Of a stretch of DNA of 56,765 nt, positions 7,947-17,590 are shown in pieces (position 1 is the stretch's first letter; each line of letters opens with the position of its first letter). The DNA is from an uncultured Megasphaera sp. GTDB taxonomy: Bacteria > Bacillota > Negativicutes > Veillonellales > Megasphaeraceae. The stretch covers positions 1 to 56,765 of the forward strand of contig CAKPYN010000015.1 of the NCBI GenBank assembly GCA_934202965.1, given 5' to 3'. Under the pieces are notes generated by a model that worked only from the letters and a program-made list of their open reading frames with translations, was not told the origin of the DNA and ran no database searches. Made by a program: the position numbers and the translations under genes.

Positions 7947-9341
7947 TTATTTCCCATCTATACAGTCATTTAAAATCTGTGAAATACACGCTATTTCTTC
8001 ATCTGTCATTGTACGGACGGAAAAAGCTATTTTATCTTGATGAATGCGGCTGATAACAGCCGGATTATGCTGTCGCAGCCGCCGCTGGCATTCATTGACG
8101 GACATAGCAGACACGGATATGGCTACCATATATCCCGGCAGTGTATATCCCGGATACGCACCCCCGCCGACGACATCTTCGCATGGCACTACTTCTATTT
8201 CTAACTCCGTATTATCTTGCCGCAACGCCGCTGCCAACATCTGTGCTTTTTGAAAACATGTCTCTTGGGATGTTGCCAGCATAGCCAACACAGGTATTTC
8301 TTGCAGTGGATTGCTTTCCATATAGAGCTGCAAGGTACCTTCTAAGGCGGCTAATGTTAGTTTATCTATCCGCAATGCCCGCAAAAGCTGATTTTTTTTC
8401 ATTTTTTCAATATAGCGTGCTGAACCGGCAATAATTCCGGCCTGTGCGCCGCCCAGCAATTTATCGCCGCTGAACAAGACAACATCACAGCCTTGATGCA
8501 GTATTTCCTTTACTGTCGGCTCATAGGGCAATCCCGCCGCCTGTAAATCTACCAGCAAGCCGCTTCCCAAATCATATAACAGCGGCAGATCATATTGATG
8601 CGCTAATGCCGCCAAGTCCGCTGTATCTGGACAAGATGTAAAACCTATAATTCGATAGTTGCTTGTATGCACTTTCAATATAGCCCCTGTATTCTCTTGA
8701 ATGGCTTCTTCATAATCGGCAAGATGGGTTTTGTTTGTCGTGCCGACTTCATGAATCAAGCCGCCGCTTTGTCGAATAACCTCGGGAATTCGGAATTTCC
8801 CGCCTATTTCTACGAGTTCTCCTCGCGATAAAATGACTTCTCGTCCCGAGACAATCGTGGAAAGGACCAGTAATACGGCAGCAGCATTATTGTTAACAAC
8901 CAAGCAATCCTCTGCCCCAGTCAAGTTTTGAATCAGTTTCTGCACATGTTGATACCGAGAACTGCGCTTTCCCGTCTTCAAATCATATTCTACATTCGAA
9001 TAGGAAGCAGCAATTTGGGCAATATGGGTACTTATGCTGGTATTCATCTTAGCTCGTCCCAGATTAGTATGCAACACCGTTCCCGTTGCATTGATGAGCG
9101 GATGCAACTGATAGGCTTGCTGCTGTAACTGGGCAATGACATCGTGTATCACTTGTTCTATCGAAGGGGCTGGCATATGCTTTTGTACAATACACTGCCG
9201 CCATTGCTGCAGTACGGCACGAACGGCTTCTTTGCAAGCCGTATGCGAAACCGTTTGGTTCCATCCATTCATACTCAGCTGTCGCAGCAGTAAATCAACT
9301 TGCGGCAGTGCTTGTAATTGATGCTGTACCCATTCATTCAT
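7947..9341 (-). CDS. selA: L-seryl-tRNA(Sec) selenium transferase
   Basis: 464 residues, the standard length. PLP enzyme that converts Ser-tRNA(Sec) to Sec-tRNA(Sec) using selenophosphate. The PLP lysine is K294 in VVLFSGDKLLGGAQAG. The N-terminal domain (ALPQVDLLLR) and the INATGTVLHTNLGRA motif near residue 84 are characteristic. Start ATG 9341 overlaps the selB stop by 8 bases, so the pair is translationally coupled. Last gene of the csd-yedF-DUF3343-selB-selA operon; its 3' end abuts the dispersed repeat. Confidence 0.97.
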   Translation of the reverse strand: MNEWVQHQLQALPQVDLLLRQLSMNGWNQTVSHTACKEAVRAVLQQWRQCIVQKHMPAPSIEQVIHDVIAQLQQQAYQLHPLINATGTVLHTNLGRAKMNTSISTHIAQIAASYSNVEYDLKTGKRSSRYQHVQKLIQNLTGAEDCLVVNNNAAAVLLVLSTIVSGREVILSRGELVEIGGKFRIPEVIRQSGGLIHEVGTTNKTHLADYEEAIQENTGAILKVHTSNYRIIGFTSCPDTADLAALAHQYDLPLLYDLGSGLLVDLQAAGLPYEPTVKEILHQGCDVVLFSGDKLLGGAQAGIIAGSARYIEKMKKNQLLRALRIDKLTLAALEGTLQLYMESNPLQEIPVLAMLATSQETCFQKAQMLAAALRQDNTELEIEVVPCEDVVGGGAYPGYTLPGYMVAISVSAMSVNECQRRLRQHNPAVISRIHQDKIAFSVRTMTDEEIACISQILNDCIDGK

Positions 9342-11259
9342 GGTTATTTTCTCCTAAAATCTGCAATCCGCGATAATCCAAAACACGATAGGTTTCATGC
9401 CTTTTTGTAATATGCTGTCTATCCATGTACTCCAAAATTCGTAACGCCGCATTCCGATTCGTCTTCAGCAAATCGCGACAATCTGCCAGTTTGATTCTCT
9501 GATAGGCCCTTATGTACCAGCAAACCGCCTGTACTGCCGCATCATATACTGTACGGCTTATCACATATTCATCTGTCAAAAACAACAGTTCTTGCCCACT
9601 CAACGAATCTACCACAACCGGAGCCTCTGCCCCTAGTTGAAACAATACGTCTTTTTTTACGGCACTGTACCCCTGCTGTTGTAATATGCGTTTCACGGCC
9701 TGGCAAATTCTCTTTTCATTTTTAGAAAATACGACTTGAAATTGCTGAGATGCGATAACCCTTCCATCCCATTGGCACACGCGATGCTGTACCAACAGCT
9801 CCAGCATCGCTGTTTGTTCTTTTTCTGCCAATGTTGGGCCCATTTTAGCTTTACATTCACCAACCGGCATGCCCCGACGCAAGGGATACTTATGATGATA
9901 TGCTGACAACATCTTCAATACACGGGCTTGCCACGTTTTATATACGTTCTGATGAATATATCCGACCGGCGTATGCCATACCTGTTGTTGTTTCATTAAC
10001 ACAGCTGCCGCTTTTAGGCAAACATCTTCTGTCAGCTGCAGCTGCATTGCTATCTCATGAATATTTGCAAAGGGCGTATTTTTTTGACAAAGAAAATCTG
10101 CTACGGCCGCTTCTGTTTGGCCTGTTTCTAATGCCTGCAGCCGTTCTATCACATCCGCATGAAATCGACGATGTTTTTTGGGATGTACATCCAGCACGAC
10201 GCCGCCAGCTATGGTATGCATCGGTGAAAAGGTACGCAGAATAAATCGGTCCTGTGCGCTGACAAAAATTTTTTTTTGTTCCAAGCGAAGTTGTAAAAAA
10301 CCTTTTTGTCCCGGCTCTATCTGTTCTGTGCCAATAGGAACAGCCCGTCCTATGACTTCTTCTGTACCAATAAGCAAACGCACCCGGCTCCACTGACTGA
10401 TAGGCACGGGCGAATCAGCCAAACATTGTACACTCACATCCAGCATTTGCGTGCCTTGCAGCCTATCTATTACACATATTACATCGCCGCGCTGAATATC
10501 TTCCTTAGACAGTCCAGGCAGGTTGAGCGCCGTCCGCTGCCCCGGCATCGCTTTTTCCATCGTTTTGCCATGAACTTGAATCATACGAATTCGCACGGTA
10601 CGACCACTCGGATACACATGGACTTCTTCATTGACATGCACCGGCCCATCCAATAAGGTGCCCGTAACTACCGTTCCAACCCCCTTGACAGAAAACACTC
10701 GATCGATATGCAGCCTGCCGCTTCCTGTTGCCGGTATGGGTTTGATATGGTCTGCAATATCTTGAATCTTCTGCCGTAATGCGGCTATCCCATACCCTGT
10801 TACGGCATCTGTTACACATATTTCTGCACCAGCTGCCTCTGTATGAGATAAATCATTCTGAATTTCTGCTACAGCCTGCTGTCGCTGTACTGCATTCATC
10901 GTTTCTGCTTTAGTCACAACAACTAACATATGCCGTATTCCCAGCAAGGAAGCTATATGAAGATGCTCTATTGTCTGCGGCATCATCCCTTCATGAATAT
11001 CAATTACCAGCAATAGCAGCTGTATCCCCGGCATGCCGGCAACCATGGTTTTGATAAACCGTTCATGTCCCGGTACATCGACAATGCCTATCCGTACATG
11101 ATGCGGCAAATCTAGAAATGCATATCCCAACTGAATCGTTAACCCTCGTTTTTGTTCTTCTGCCGTCGTATCTGTATCAATACCGGTCAGTGCTTTTACC
11201 ATTGTTGTTTTGCCATGGTCCACATGACCGGCTGTACTGATTGTCATATACACTGCCAT
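9334..11259 (-). CDS. selB: selenocysteine-specific elongation factor
   Basis: 641 residues. EF-Tu-like GTPase that carries Sec-tRNA(Sec) to UGA codons marked by a SECIS hairpin. GTPase motifs are visible: GHVDHGKTT (residues about 11-19), DVPGHERFIKT, and VVTKAE. Domains 2 and 3 follow, then four winged-helix modules in the C-terminal third that bind the mRNA hairpin (ending NRNAALRILEYMDRQHITKR). ATG 11259 comes 3 bases after the upstream stop codon, with AGAAAGGAG inside the upstream coding end. Confidence 0.97.
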   Translation of the reverse strand: MAVYMTISTAGHVDHGKTTMVKALTGIDTDTTAEEQKRGLTIQLGYAFLDLPHHVRIGIVDVPGHERFIKTMVAGMPGIQLLLLVIDIHEGMMPQTIEHLHIASLLGIRHMLVVVTKAETMNAVQRQQAVAEIQNDLSHTEAAGAEICVTDAVTGYGIAALRQKIQDIADHIKPIPATGSGRLHIDRVFSVKGVGTVVTGTLLDGPVHVNEEVHVYPSGRTVRIRMIQVHGKTMEKAMPGQRTALNLPGLSKEDIQRGDVICVIDRLQGTQMLDVSVQCLADSPVPISQWSRVRLLIGTEEVIGRAVPIGTEQIEPGQKGFLQLRLEQKKIFVSAQDRFILRTFSPMHTIAGGVVLDVHPKKHRRFHADVIERLQALETGQTEAAVADFLCQKNTPFANIHEIAMQLQLTEDVCLKAAAVLMKQQQVWHTPVGYIHQNVYKTWQARVLKMLSAYHHKYPLRRGMPVGECKAKMGPTLAEKEQTAMLELLVQHRVCQWDGRVIASQQFQVVFSKNEKRICQAVKRILQQQGYSAVKKDVLFQLGAEAPVVVDSLSGQELLFLTDEYVISRTVYDAAVQAVCWYIRAYQRIKLADCRDLLKTNRNAALRILEYMDRQHITKRHETYRVLDYRGLQILGENNHE

Positions 11260-11262
11260 GAA

Positions 11263-11532
11263 CTACTCCTTTCTGCGCGGGGTATATGCTGTCTGCAGGC
11301 CTTCTTGTTCTACTTCATACATACCGTCACACGTAATACATAGCTGCTCCAACAGCAGCAATACACGCTGTTCATCGACTAATTCATATCGTAACGAAAA
11401 GCCGCAATTTGCTCGAATGCGCCCTGGCGTCGGAATAATACGCACCTGCATATGCTGCGCTTTCGCCTGCGTTTCCGCTCTCATTGCATCCCGCGTAGAT
11501 GGAAGAAGAGCTATGCCATACCTTTTTTTCAT
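11263..11532 (-). CDS. DUF3343 family protein of selenium metabolism
   Basis: 89 residues. Short protein of the DUF3343 type, commonly encoded beside yedF in selenium-using bacteria. The family hallmark is a region with a single Cys-Gly after a Pro-rich strand: here RIIPTPGRIRANCGFSLRYE with C43. Biochemical role is not established; handling of a selenium or sulfur species with YedF is inferred. ATG 11532 is 4 bases after the yedF stop, and an in-frame TTG at 11550 inside yedF is not preferred. Confidence 0.85.
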   Translation of the reverse strand: MKKRYGIALLPSTRDAMRAETQAKAQHMQVRIIPTPGRIRANCGFSLRYELVDEQRVLLLLEQLCITCDGMYEVEQEGLQTAYTPRRKE

Positions 11533-11536
11533 CGTC

Positions 11537-12133
11537 TTACGGTCGAACAATACGATCGGCTTTCCGCATCATTTCAACAATTCGATACATATTGGTAATT
11601 TCACCAACAGCTACTTTATCCGTTAGTCCATAATAATTCAAGCAGGCACCGCATGCATAAATCTGTACGCCTCGGGAAACTAAGGTCTTTAAATCTTCCA
11701 GCATATCTGAATCTTCTGTCACAAAGGAAACGCCGCCATTATAGAAAATAATCGTTTCGGGCAATACGTCTTGTTCTGTCAGCGTATATACAAAGGTCTT
11801 CAATAATTGTTTACCCAAGGCTTCCTCGCCTACACCCATTGTCGGGGAATTAATGACGACGATATACGAATTCTGCGGTTTGCCATCTTCTGGCGTCGGG
11901 CTCACTGTCTTGTCTTTCGCCGCGCCATCTTTAGCAATCATCACGGTATAATGGGTAGATGATTCTTCTGTCATCGCATAGGTATATCCCATATCTTCTG
12001 CTAATTTTTTCAAATTTTCCGTTGCAATTTGATTATCTACAACCGTTTCTACGGCATCATGTTCCTTTAAGGCTTTATGGGTTTCAATAACCGGCAATGG
12101 GCAAGCTTTGCCAATCGCATCAATTTTAAACAT
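11537..12133 (-). CDS. yedF: sulfurtransferase-like selenium metabolism protein YedF
   Basis: 198 residues. N-terminal TusA/SirA-like domain with the conserved Cys-Pro (C11-P12 in DAIGKACPLPVIETHKAL), then a DsrE-like domain from about residue 85 (NSYIVVINSPTMGVGEEALGKQLLKTF) that includes YACGACLNYYGL. This two-domain form is the selenium-associated YedF. It presumably relays selenium as a persulfide or selenide between the lyase CsdB-like enzyme and SelD. Start ATG 12133 has AAAAGGAGATGTTTGT before it. Gap to the upstream csd gene is 77 bases. Confidence 0.92.
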   Translation of the reverse strand: MFKIDAIGKACPLPVIETHKALKEHDAVETVVDNQIATENLKKLAEDMGYTYAMTEESSTHYTVMIAKDGAAKDKTVSPTPEDGKPQNSYIVVINSPTMGVGEEALGKQLLKTFVYTLTEQDVLPETIIFYNGGVSFVTEDSDMLEDLKTLVSRGVQIYACGACLNYYGLTDKVAVGEITNMYRIVEMMRKADRIVRP

Positions 12134-12210
12134 ACAAACATCTCCTTTTATATCAAATTGCCTATAGTATACCATAGACCGTTTCTTGTACCAATGAGTT
12201 CATATCGTGG

Positions 12211-13353
12211 CTAACTGCCGGCTAATTCACGTAATGCCTGTACTGCAGCTGCTACTTCCTCTTTCGTTGTAAAACAGGAAAATGAAAAGCGTACGGCTCC
12301 CTGTGTTTCTGTATGAAGCGCCGTATGCATTAATGGCGCACAATGAAATCCCGCACGTACGGCCATGCCGTAGGTTGTCCACAAAGCATCACTTACGACA
12401 GACGCATCGGCTGTTCCTATATTCAGTGCATATACACCAACATGCGGTTTTGTAAAATCGCCATATAATGTAATCTTCGGAATACGTCGTACACCGGAAA
12501 TAAATATATCCCCTATTTCTTGCTGATGCTTCATTCGCTGTGCCAAGCCTTCCTGTAAAATAAGCCGTACACTCGCTCCTAATCCCATAATACCGGCCAC
12601 ATTCATCGTTCCTGCTTCAAATACATCCGGAATCCGACAAGGCTGCTCCTTTTCAAAGGAGTGAACGCCATCTCCTCCAGTGATAACGGGTACGACTGGC
12701 GTATCTTTGTTGATGCAAATGCCACCGGTTCCGCCAGGGCCATATAATGATTTATGGCCCGTAAAACAAAGGGCCGTCACAATCCCATCTGATACATCGA
12801 TGGGATATGCCCCTGCCGTTTGTGACACATCGACAATCAAGCCAATATGATGGCATTTGCAAAATTGTTTCATATATGATAAATCCAACACATTGCCCGT
12901 AACATTTGAAGCGTGATTACAAATCAGATAGGTTGTATTCGGTCTGATTTTTTTCTCCAGTTCGTCATAATGAAGCTGACCGGTCAAGCTGTTACTCGAT
13001 ATATACTCAACCGTTATGCCTTGTTTTTCCAACTGGTACAGCGGCCGCAAAACAGCATTATGTTCCCATGTGGTCGTCAGTACATGATCACCGGCATGCA
13101 GTACTCCTTTCAGCACCATATTCAACGCTACCGTTGAATTATGGGTAAACGCTACTTCATAGTCATTCGATGCATGAAAAAGCGTTTTTATATCCTCTTT
13201 AACCGTTTCTACGCGACGATATGCCTCCATCGCATACATATGGGTTCCTCGTGACGGATTTCCCAGCATGCCGCTTTGCAGCGCATCATATACCGCCTGC
13301 GCTACTGCCGGCGGTTTTTGTACGGTTGTTGCGGCGTTATCAAAGTAATACAA
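12211..13353 (-). CDS. cysteine desulfurase / selenocysteine lyase family aminotransferase (class V)
   Basis: 380 residues. PLP enzyme that releases S or Se from cysteine or selenocysteine. Begins MYYFDNAATTVQKPPAV, typical of the family subgroup found with SelD, YedF and DUF3343. PLP lysine is K201 in ALCFTGHKSLYGPGGTGG, and a candidate catalytic Cys sits in VRAGFHCAPLMH near the C-terminus. It opens the selenium operon, with the four genes below it tightly spaced. Selenium delivery is inferred from context; a role in iron-sulfur assembly cannot be excluded. Confidence 0.9.
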   Translation of the reverse strand: MYYFDNAATTVQKPPAVAQAVYDALQSGMLGNPSRGTHMYAMEAYRRVETVKEDIKTLFHASNDYEVAFTHNSTVALNMVLKGVLHAGDHVLTTTWEHNAVLRPLYQLEKQGITVEYISSNSLTGQLHYDELEKKIRPNTTYLICNHASNVTGNVLDLSYMKQFCKCHHIGLIVDVSQTAGAYPIDVSDGIVTALCFTGHKSLYGPGGTGGICINKDTPVVPVITGGDGVHSFEKEQPCRIPDVFEAGTMNVAGIMGLGASVRLILQEGLAQRMKHQQEIGDIFISGVRRIPKITLYGDFTKPHVGVYALNIGTADASVVSDALWTTYGMAVRAGFHCAPLMHTALHTETQGAVRFSFSCFTTKEEVAAAVQALRELAGS

Positions 13354-13418
13354 CTCGCTTCACCTCCGCATCATTTTATACATGCAATCACAACTCTCTT
13401 TTCTAATAATATATAAAC

Positions 13419-13463
13419 AAAAACTTCCATAAGACCATGCCGTACATGTCTTATGGAAGTTTT
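13419..13463 (-). terminator. terminator of purB
   Basis: Stem AAACTTCCATAAGAC with GTCTTATGGAAGTTT, loop of about 12 bases. A- and T-runs flank both sides, so it can also act on plus-strand transcripts. It lies 24 bases past the purB stop. Confidence 0.8.
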
Positions 13464-13486
13464 TATATCATCATTCTGTAATGCGA

Positions 13487-14779
13487 TTAAAGGCCAAAGC
13501 GGGCAAATATCGTATCTACATGACCAAGCATTTTTTTGACATCAAAGCAAGCTTCTACTTCTTCATTTGTCATATATTTAGCAATATCTTCATCTTTTTT
13601 CAGGTTTGTCAGGAAATCTTCCCCTTCCAGCCAGCGTTTCATGGCATTGCGCTGTACCCAACGGTATGCCTGTTCACGAACTGCACCTTTTTCAACCAAC
13701 GTATTCAACAAAATCGGGCTGTAAATCAAACCGCCTGTCAAATTCAGGTCTTTCATCATCTTATCCGGATATACGAGCAACCGGTCAATAACACGCGTAA
13801 ATGTCTGAAGCATATAGTCCAATGCAATCGTGCTGTCCGGCAAAATAACGCGTTCTACAGAAGAATGGGAAATATCGCGTTCATGCCAAAGGGCAACATC
13901 TTCCAAGGCAGCCTGCGCATTGCCGCGAATGACGCGGGCAAGGCCGCACATGCGTTCACACGTAATCGGATTCCGTTTATGAGGCATAATGGAAGAACCT
14001 TTTTGTTTCGGGCTGAAATATTCTTCTGCTTCACGGACTTCCGTACGCTGAAGATGACGGATTTCCGTAGCAAATTTATCAATTGAGCTGGCAATAACAG
14101 CCAGTGTCGTAATATATTCAGCATGACGGTCACGCTGCAAGGTCTGAGAAGAAATCGGCGATGGTGCAATACCGAGGTGTTCGCAGACATATTTTTCTAC
14201 AAACGGATCTACGTCTGCATACGTACCAACAGCACCGGAAATTTTTCCGACAGAAATCGTTTCTTTAGCCCGTTTCATACGTTCAATATCGCGTTCTACT
14301 TCGGCAAGCCAGTTGCACAATTTCAAACCGAATGTCGTAGCTTCTGCATGAATGCCATGGGTACGGCCAATGCATGGTGTATATTTAAATTCAACAGCAC
14401 GACGGCGCAATACGTCGCAGAATGCTTCCAAGTCTTTTAAAAGGATTTCCGAAGCTTGTTTGAGCATATATCCCAATGCGGTATCCTTTACGTCTGTAGA
14501 AGTCAATCCTAAATGTACATATTTACCTGATTCTCCGATATTTTCAGACAAAGTAGATACAAATGCAGCAATATCATGATGTGTTTCCGCTTCGATTTCA
14601 TGGATGCGTTCGACAGAAAATTTCGCTTTTTCGCGAATTTCTTTCGCAGCTTCTTTAGGCACATTACCAAGTTCAGCCTGCGCTTCACTTGCCAGGATTT
14701 CGACTTGTTTCATCGTATCCCATTCATTGTATTCTGACCAAATATGCCCCATTTCCGGTTTCGTATAGCGTTCGATCAC
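13487..14779 (-). CDS. purB: adenylosuccinate lyase
   Basis: 430 residues. Cleaves adenylosuccinate to AMP and fumarate, and SAICAR to AICAR in purine synthesis. The fumarase/lyase signature SSIMPHKRNPI is present, as are GRTHGIHAEATTFG and LTSTDVKDTALGY. The start is most likely GTG 14779 (M-IERYTKPEMG): it has AAAAGGAG upstream, and the Bacillus enzyme begins MIERY. The ATG at 14803 would put the ribosome site inside the coding region. It stands alone, unlinked to other purine genes. Confidence 0.94.
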   Translation of the reverse strand: MIERYTKPEMGHIWSEYNEWDTMKQVEILASEAQAELGNVPKEAAKEIREKAKFSVERIHEIEAETHHDIAAFVSTLSENIGESGKYVHLGLTSTDVKDTALGYMLKQASEILLKDLEAFCDVLRRRAVEFKYTPCIGRTHGIHAEATTFGLKLCNWLAEVERDIERMKRAKETISVGKISGAVGTYADVDPFVEKYVCEHLGIAPSPISSQTLQRDRHAEYITTLAVIASSIDKFATEIRHLQRTEVREAEEYFSPKQKGSSIMPHKRNPITCERMCGLARVIRGNAQAALEDVALWHERDISHSSVERVILPDSTIALDYMLQTFTRVIDRLLVYPDKMMKDLNLTGGLIYSPILLNTLVEKGAVREQAYRWVQRNAMKRWLEGEDFLTNLKKDEDIAKYMTNEEVEACFDVKKMLGHVDTIFARFGL

Positions 14780-14904
14780 GTTGAATCTCTCCTTTTTATT
14801 CATGAGTACGGTTTATAAAAAACTCACCTGTTTTATTATACACTATATCGTGTAGAGAAGGTAGAGGTAAGTTAGTAAATACCGCACTTTCATCTGCTCT
14901 TATA

Positions 14905-16248
14905 TCAACGTTTATTCGTATAACGCCAAATATTCATTTTTTCTGCATCATGAATTAATTCTTCCCGGAAATCCGGATGGGCAATACTAATCAATTTTTC
15001 TGCTCGTTCCCACGTAGACGCTCCCATCAAATTGACCATGCCGTATTCCGTCGCTACCCAATGTACCTGCGAACGCGGATCTGTAACAATGGTACCATTC
15101 AGCAAAGTCGGTTTAATACGCGATTCATCTTTTCCGGTCTTTTTGTTATGGAATGTCGAACGTAAAGCAATAATACTCTTGCCGCCAGGTGACCGATAGG
15201 CTCCATCCGCAAAATCAAGCTGGCCGCCGCTGCCGCTGATATGATGAATACCAGAAGATTCCGAAGATACTTGTCCGAATAAATCAATGTCTACGCAGTT
15301 ATTAATGGAGATGAAATTATCCAACTGTGCAATCACACAAGGATCATTGACGTAATCAACCGGATACCCTGCCAAATACGGATTATCATCGATCCAATCA
15401 TACATATCCTGAGAGCCTACCGCAAAAGCCCACACCGCTTTATCTTTATCCAATGCTTTCATTTTATTGGTCAAGCGGCCTTTCTTATACATAAGATAGA
15501 ATGCATCGACAAGCATTTCCGTATGCATCCCCAAATCTTTTAAATCCGATTCGGCAATCATCGCCCCCACGGTATTTGGCAGACCGCCAACCCCCAGCTG
15601 CAGCGTTGCCCCGTTCGGTATTGTCTTGACAATCATTTCGGCAATCGCCGTGTCAATCGCATCACCCGTTTTAAATGGAATCGTTGGCAAGGGCATGGAA
15701 CCGGCTTCTACAATAGCCGCTACATCAGAAATATGAATATGTTCTCCTCGGCCGCCAAGGGCGCGCGGCATGGCTTCGTTGACTTCGACAATGACTTTTT
15801 TTGCTTTTTTCGTAATCTCTTCATTCGCAGAAATATTCAAACCAAAATTAAAAAATCCGTGTTTGTCCATTGGGGCTACTGTAATCATCGCAACATCGAC
15901 GTCCAAAATATTCCGATACATGGACGGTTCATTACGATAACACATGGGGATAAAATTCATCAGCCCTTTAGCACACAATTTGCGGTCATAGCCGCTCATG
16001 TGCCAGTTCATCGCCGTAAACGTTTCCCGCTTAGGATCGCATTCAACGACTTGACGCGGCGCAAAGGAAAAGGACATGCGTACCTTAATGTCTTTTAATT
16101 CCTCTTTACGTCCAGCCAATGCTTTATCTAACAGAATTGGCTGGGATGTTGCCATGCTATAATCTACCCAATCACCGGATTTTACCAACTCGACTGCTTT
16201 TTCCGGTGTCATTACTTTCTGTCGATACATATCACTCCATTGAGACAT
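14905..16248 (-). CDS. acetyl-CoA hydrolase/transferase family: butyryl-CoA or 4-hydroxybutyrate CoA-transferase
   Basis: 447 residues. Moves CoA between acyl-CoA and acetate. N-terminal half begins MSQWSDMYRQKVMTPEKAVELVKSGDWVDY; the C-terminal half holds DLFGQVSSESSGIHHISGSGGQLDFADGA, whose SES segment carries the Glu that forms the glutamyl-CoA intermediate in this family. In butyrate-forming Firmicutes such enzymes end the butyrate route, which suits the proposed host. Substrate cannot be fixed from sequence by eye. An in-frame ATG at 16260 is also possible; neither start has ideal spacing. Confidence 0.85.
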   Translation of the reverse strand: MSQWSDMYRQKVMTPEKAVELVKSGDWVDYSMATSQPILLDKALAGRKEELKDIKVRMSFSFAPRQVVECDPKRETFTAMNWHMSGYDRKLCAKGLMNFIPMCYRNEPSMYRNILDVDVAMITVAPMDKHGFFNFGLNISANEEITKKAKKVIVEVNEAMPRALGGRGEHIHISDVAAIVEAGSMPLPTIPFKTGDAIDTAIAEMIVKTIPNGATLQLGVGGLPNTVGAMIAESDLKDLGMHTEMLVDAFYLMYKKGRLTNKMKALDKDKAVWAFAVGSQDMYDWIDDNPYLAGYPVDYVNDPCVIAQLDNFISINNCVDIDLFGQVSSESSGIHHISGSGGQLDFADGAYRSPGGKSIIALRSTFHNKKTGKDESRIKPTLLNGTIVTDPRSQVHWVATEYGMVNLMGASTWERAEKLISIAHPDFREELIHDAEKMNIWRYTNKR

Positions 16249-16375
16249 CTTCCTCACCATACCTTTCTCTTATCCTACGTACGTATTTTAATAACTACTT
16301 GTATTATAAAACGTTTAACGAACTTCTACAAGAACGTAAATGCAAAATGTATATACGTATATAGCATAGACTTGC

Positions 16376-16466
16376 GGCGGCATATGTCAAGAGAATGTAA
16401 AAACGGTATACCAAAAAGACTGTAACAAAATGGATTCCATGTTCTCATTTTGTTACAGTCTTTTTA
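16376..16466 (-). repeat. dispersed intergenic repeat, copy 2 (short form)
   Basis: On the minus strand it reads hairpin (GACTGTAACAAAATGAGAAC, then the matching arm), T-run, ATACCGTT and TTTACATTCTC. The same start and end blocks occur in copy 1 (7794-7945), but the roughly 70 bases between ACCGTT and TTACATTCT are missing. It lies directly 3' of selD. Confidence 0.55.
16413..16465. terminator. bidirectional-type terminator 3' of selD
   Basis: Stem AAAAAGACTGTAACAAAATG with CATTTTGTTACAGTCTTTTT, 20 bp, with A-run and T-run ends. It begins 9 bases after the selD stop. Confidence 0.85.
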
Positions 16467-16473
16467 TCTAGTA

Positions 16474-17514
16474 TTACTCTAATACGATCGCTGTTTTTGT
16501 CTTTTTGCCAACATATCCAATACGCACTGCACAAGGAAGAAGAGCCTGCAAATTTCGTTCCAAGGCGGCTGCATCTTTTTCAGCAACTGCAATCAATAAT
16601 CCTCCTGACGTTTGGGGATCATATAAGATATCCAGCAACGGCTCTGCTACGGCCTGATTCATAACAACGTCTTTTCCTGCAAAATCACGGTTGCGATATG
16701 CACCAGCAGGTACCAATCCCATGGCAGCCATGTGATAAGCCTCCTGATAGTATGGTATCGACGATACATCAAAATAAATCGTTTTTTGACTACCGCGAGC
16801 CATCTCGCAGGCATGGCCCAATAAACCAAATCCAGTCACATCGGTGCAGCTGTGTATATCATACTGCAGCATCGTGTCCCGTGCTGTCTTATTCAAAAAT
16901 GCCATTTGCGCATATAACTTCTTGAGCAGGCCATCCTCTACAAAATCGCCCTGCGCAGCTGTCATTAAAATTCCTACGCCTAGTGGTTTCGTTAGAATCA
17001 GCACATCCCCTTCTTGGGCAGACGAATTGCGGAGCAATTTATCCGGATGAACAAATCCCGTGACAGCGAGGCCATATTTAGGCTCTTTATCTTCAATCGT
17101 ATGCCCGCCTGTAATTAAGACGTTGGCTTCGTAGGCTTTACTGTATCCGCCTTCCAGCACCGCTTTTACTGCGTCTTGTCCCATTTGCGGTGCAATACAC
17201 ATCACATTCATAGCCAGTTTCGGTTCTGCTCCCATGGCATAGACATCACTCAATGCATTGGCGGCAGCTATCTGACCAAATAAGAATGGGTCATCCACAA
17301 TAGGGGGAAAGAAATCGACAGTTTGTACGAGTGCCAATTCGTCACTGACGGCATATACAGACGCATCATCACTTTTATCATATCCTACAAGCAATCGTTT
17401 ATCCATACGTGTTGGAATCCCGTCCAACAGTTGAGCCAGTGTCCCGGCTCCTACTTTAGCGCCTCAACCAGCGCAGGATGTCATTTTAGTCAAAGCAATT
17501 TTTTTATCCATCAT
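16474..17514 (-). CDS. selD: selenide, water dikinase, a selenoprotein with Sec at the catalytic position
   Basis: 346 residues counting selenocysteine. Makes selenophosphate from selenide and ATP. Reading from ATG 17514 gives the N-terminus MMDKKIALTKMTSCAG-U-GAK; the in-frame TGA at 17464-17466 is codon 17, the position of the catalytic Cys17 of E. coli SelD, and the invariant Lys20 follows. The rest is standard: DDASVYAVSDELALVQTVDFFPPIVDDPF, GGHTIEDKEPKYGLAVTG, TDVTGFGLLGHACEMA. A SECIS hairpin follows the TGA. AAAGGAGGAACGGC precedes the ATG. Without the Sec reading the gene would seem to start at 17427 and lose its active site. Confidence 0.96.
17429..17466 (-). promoter_or_regulatory. 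in-frame TGA (Sec codon) and bacterial SECIS element in selD
   Basis: TGA at 17464-17466. Eighteen bases after it begins an apical loop starting GG (GGGACACT, 17438-17445), closed by GAGCC/GGCTC and, below a small internal loop, AGT/ACT. Distance from UGA and G-rich apical loop agree with known bacterial SECIS elements that bind SelB. Confidence 0.85.
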
Positions 17515-17557
17515 GCCGTTCCTCCTTTCATACACGACGACACCTTATGTCACTTGG

Positions 17558-17585
17558 ATTATAGCTTACTTTTTCGAAAAAGTAA
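17558..17585 (-). promoter_or_regulatory. selD promoter with a 20-bp palindrome over the -35 region
   Basis: On the minus strand a -10 TATAAT (17558-17563) is preceded by a perfect palindrome 17566-17585 (TTACTTTTTC and its complement). The palindrome lies where the -35 box should be, and immediately past the stop of the upstream dehydrogenase gene, so it could be an operator or a weak terminator. Confidence 0.4.
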
Positions 17586-17590
17586 AAGGA

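Noticed and set aside
16474..17427. selD as a gene with a truncated N-terminus starting at TTG 17427
   Set aside because: The upstream codons continue the SelD sequence in frame through a TGA at the catalytic position, with a SECIS-like hairpin and selABC present, so it is a selenoprotein, not a truncation.
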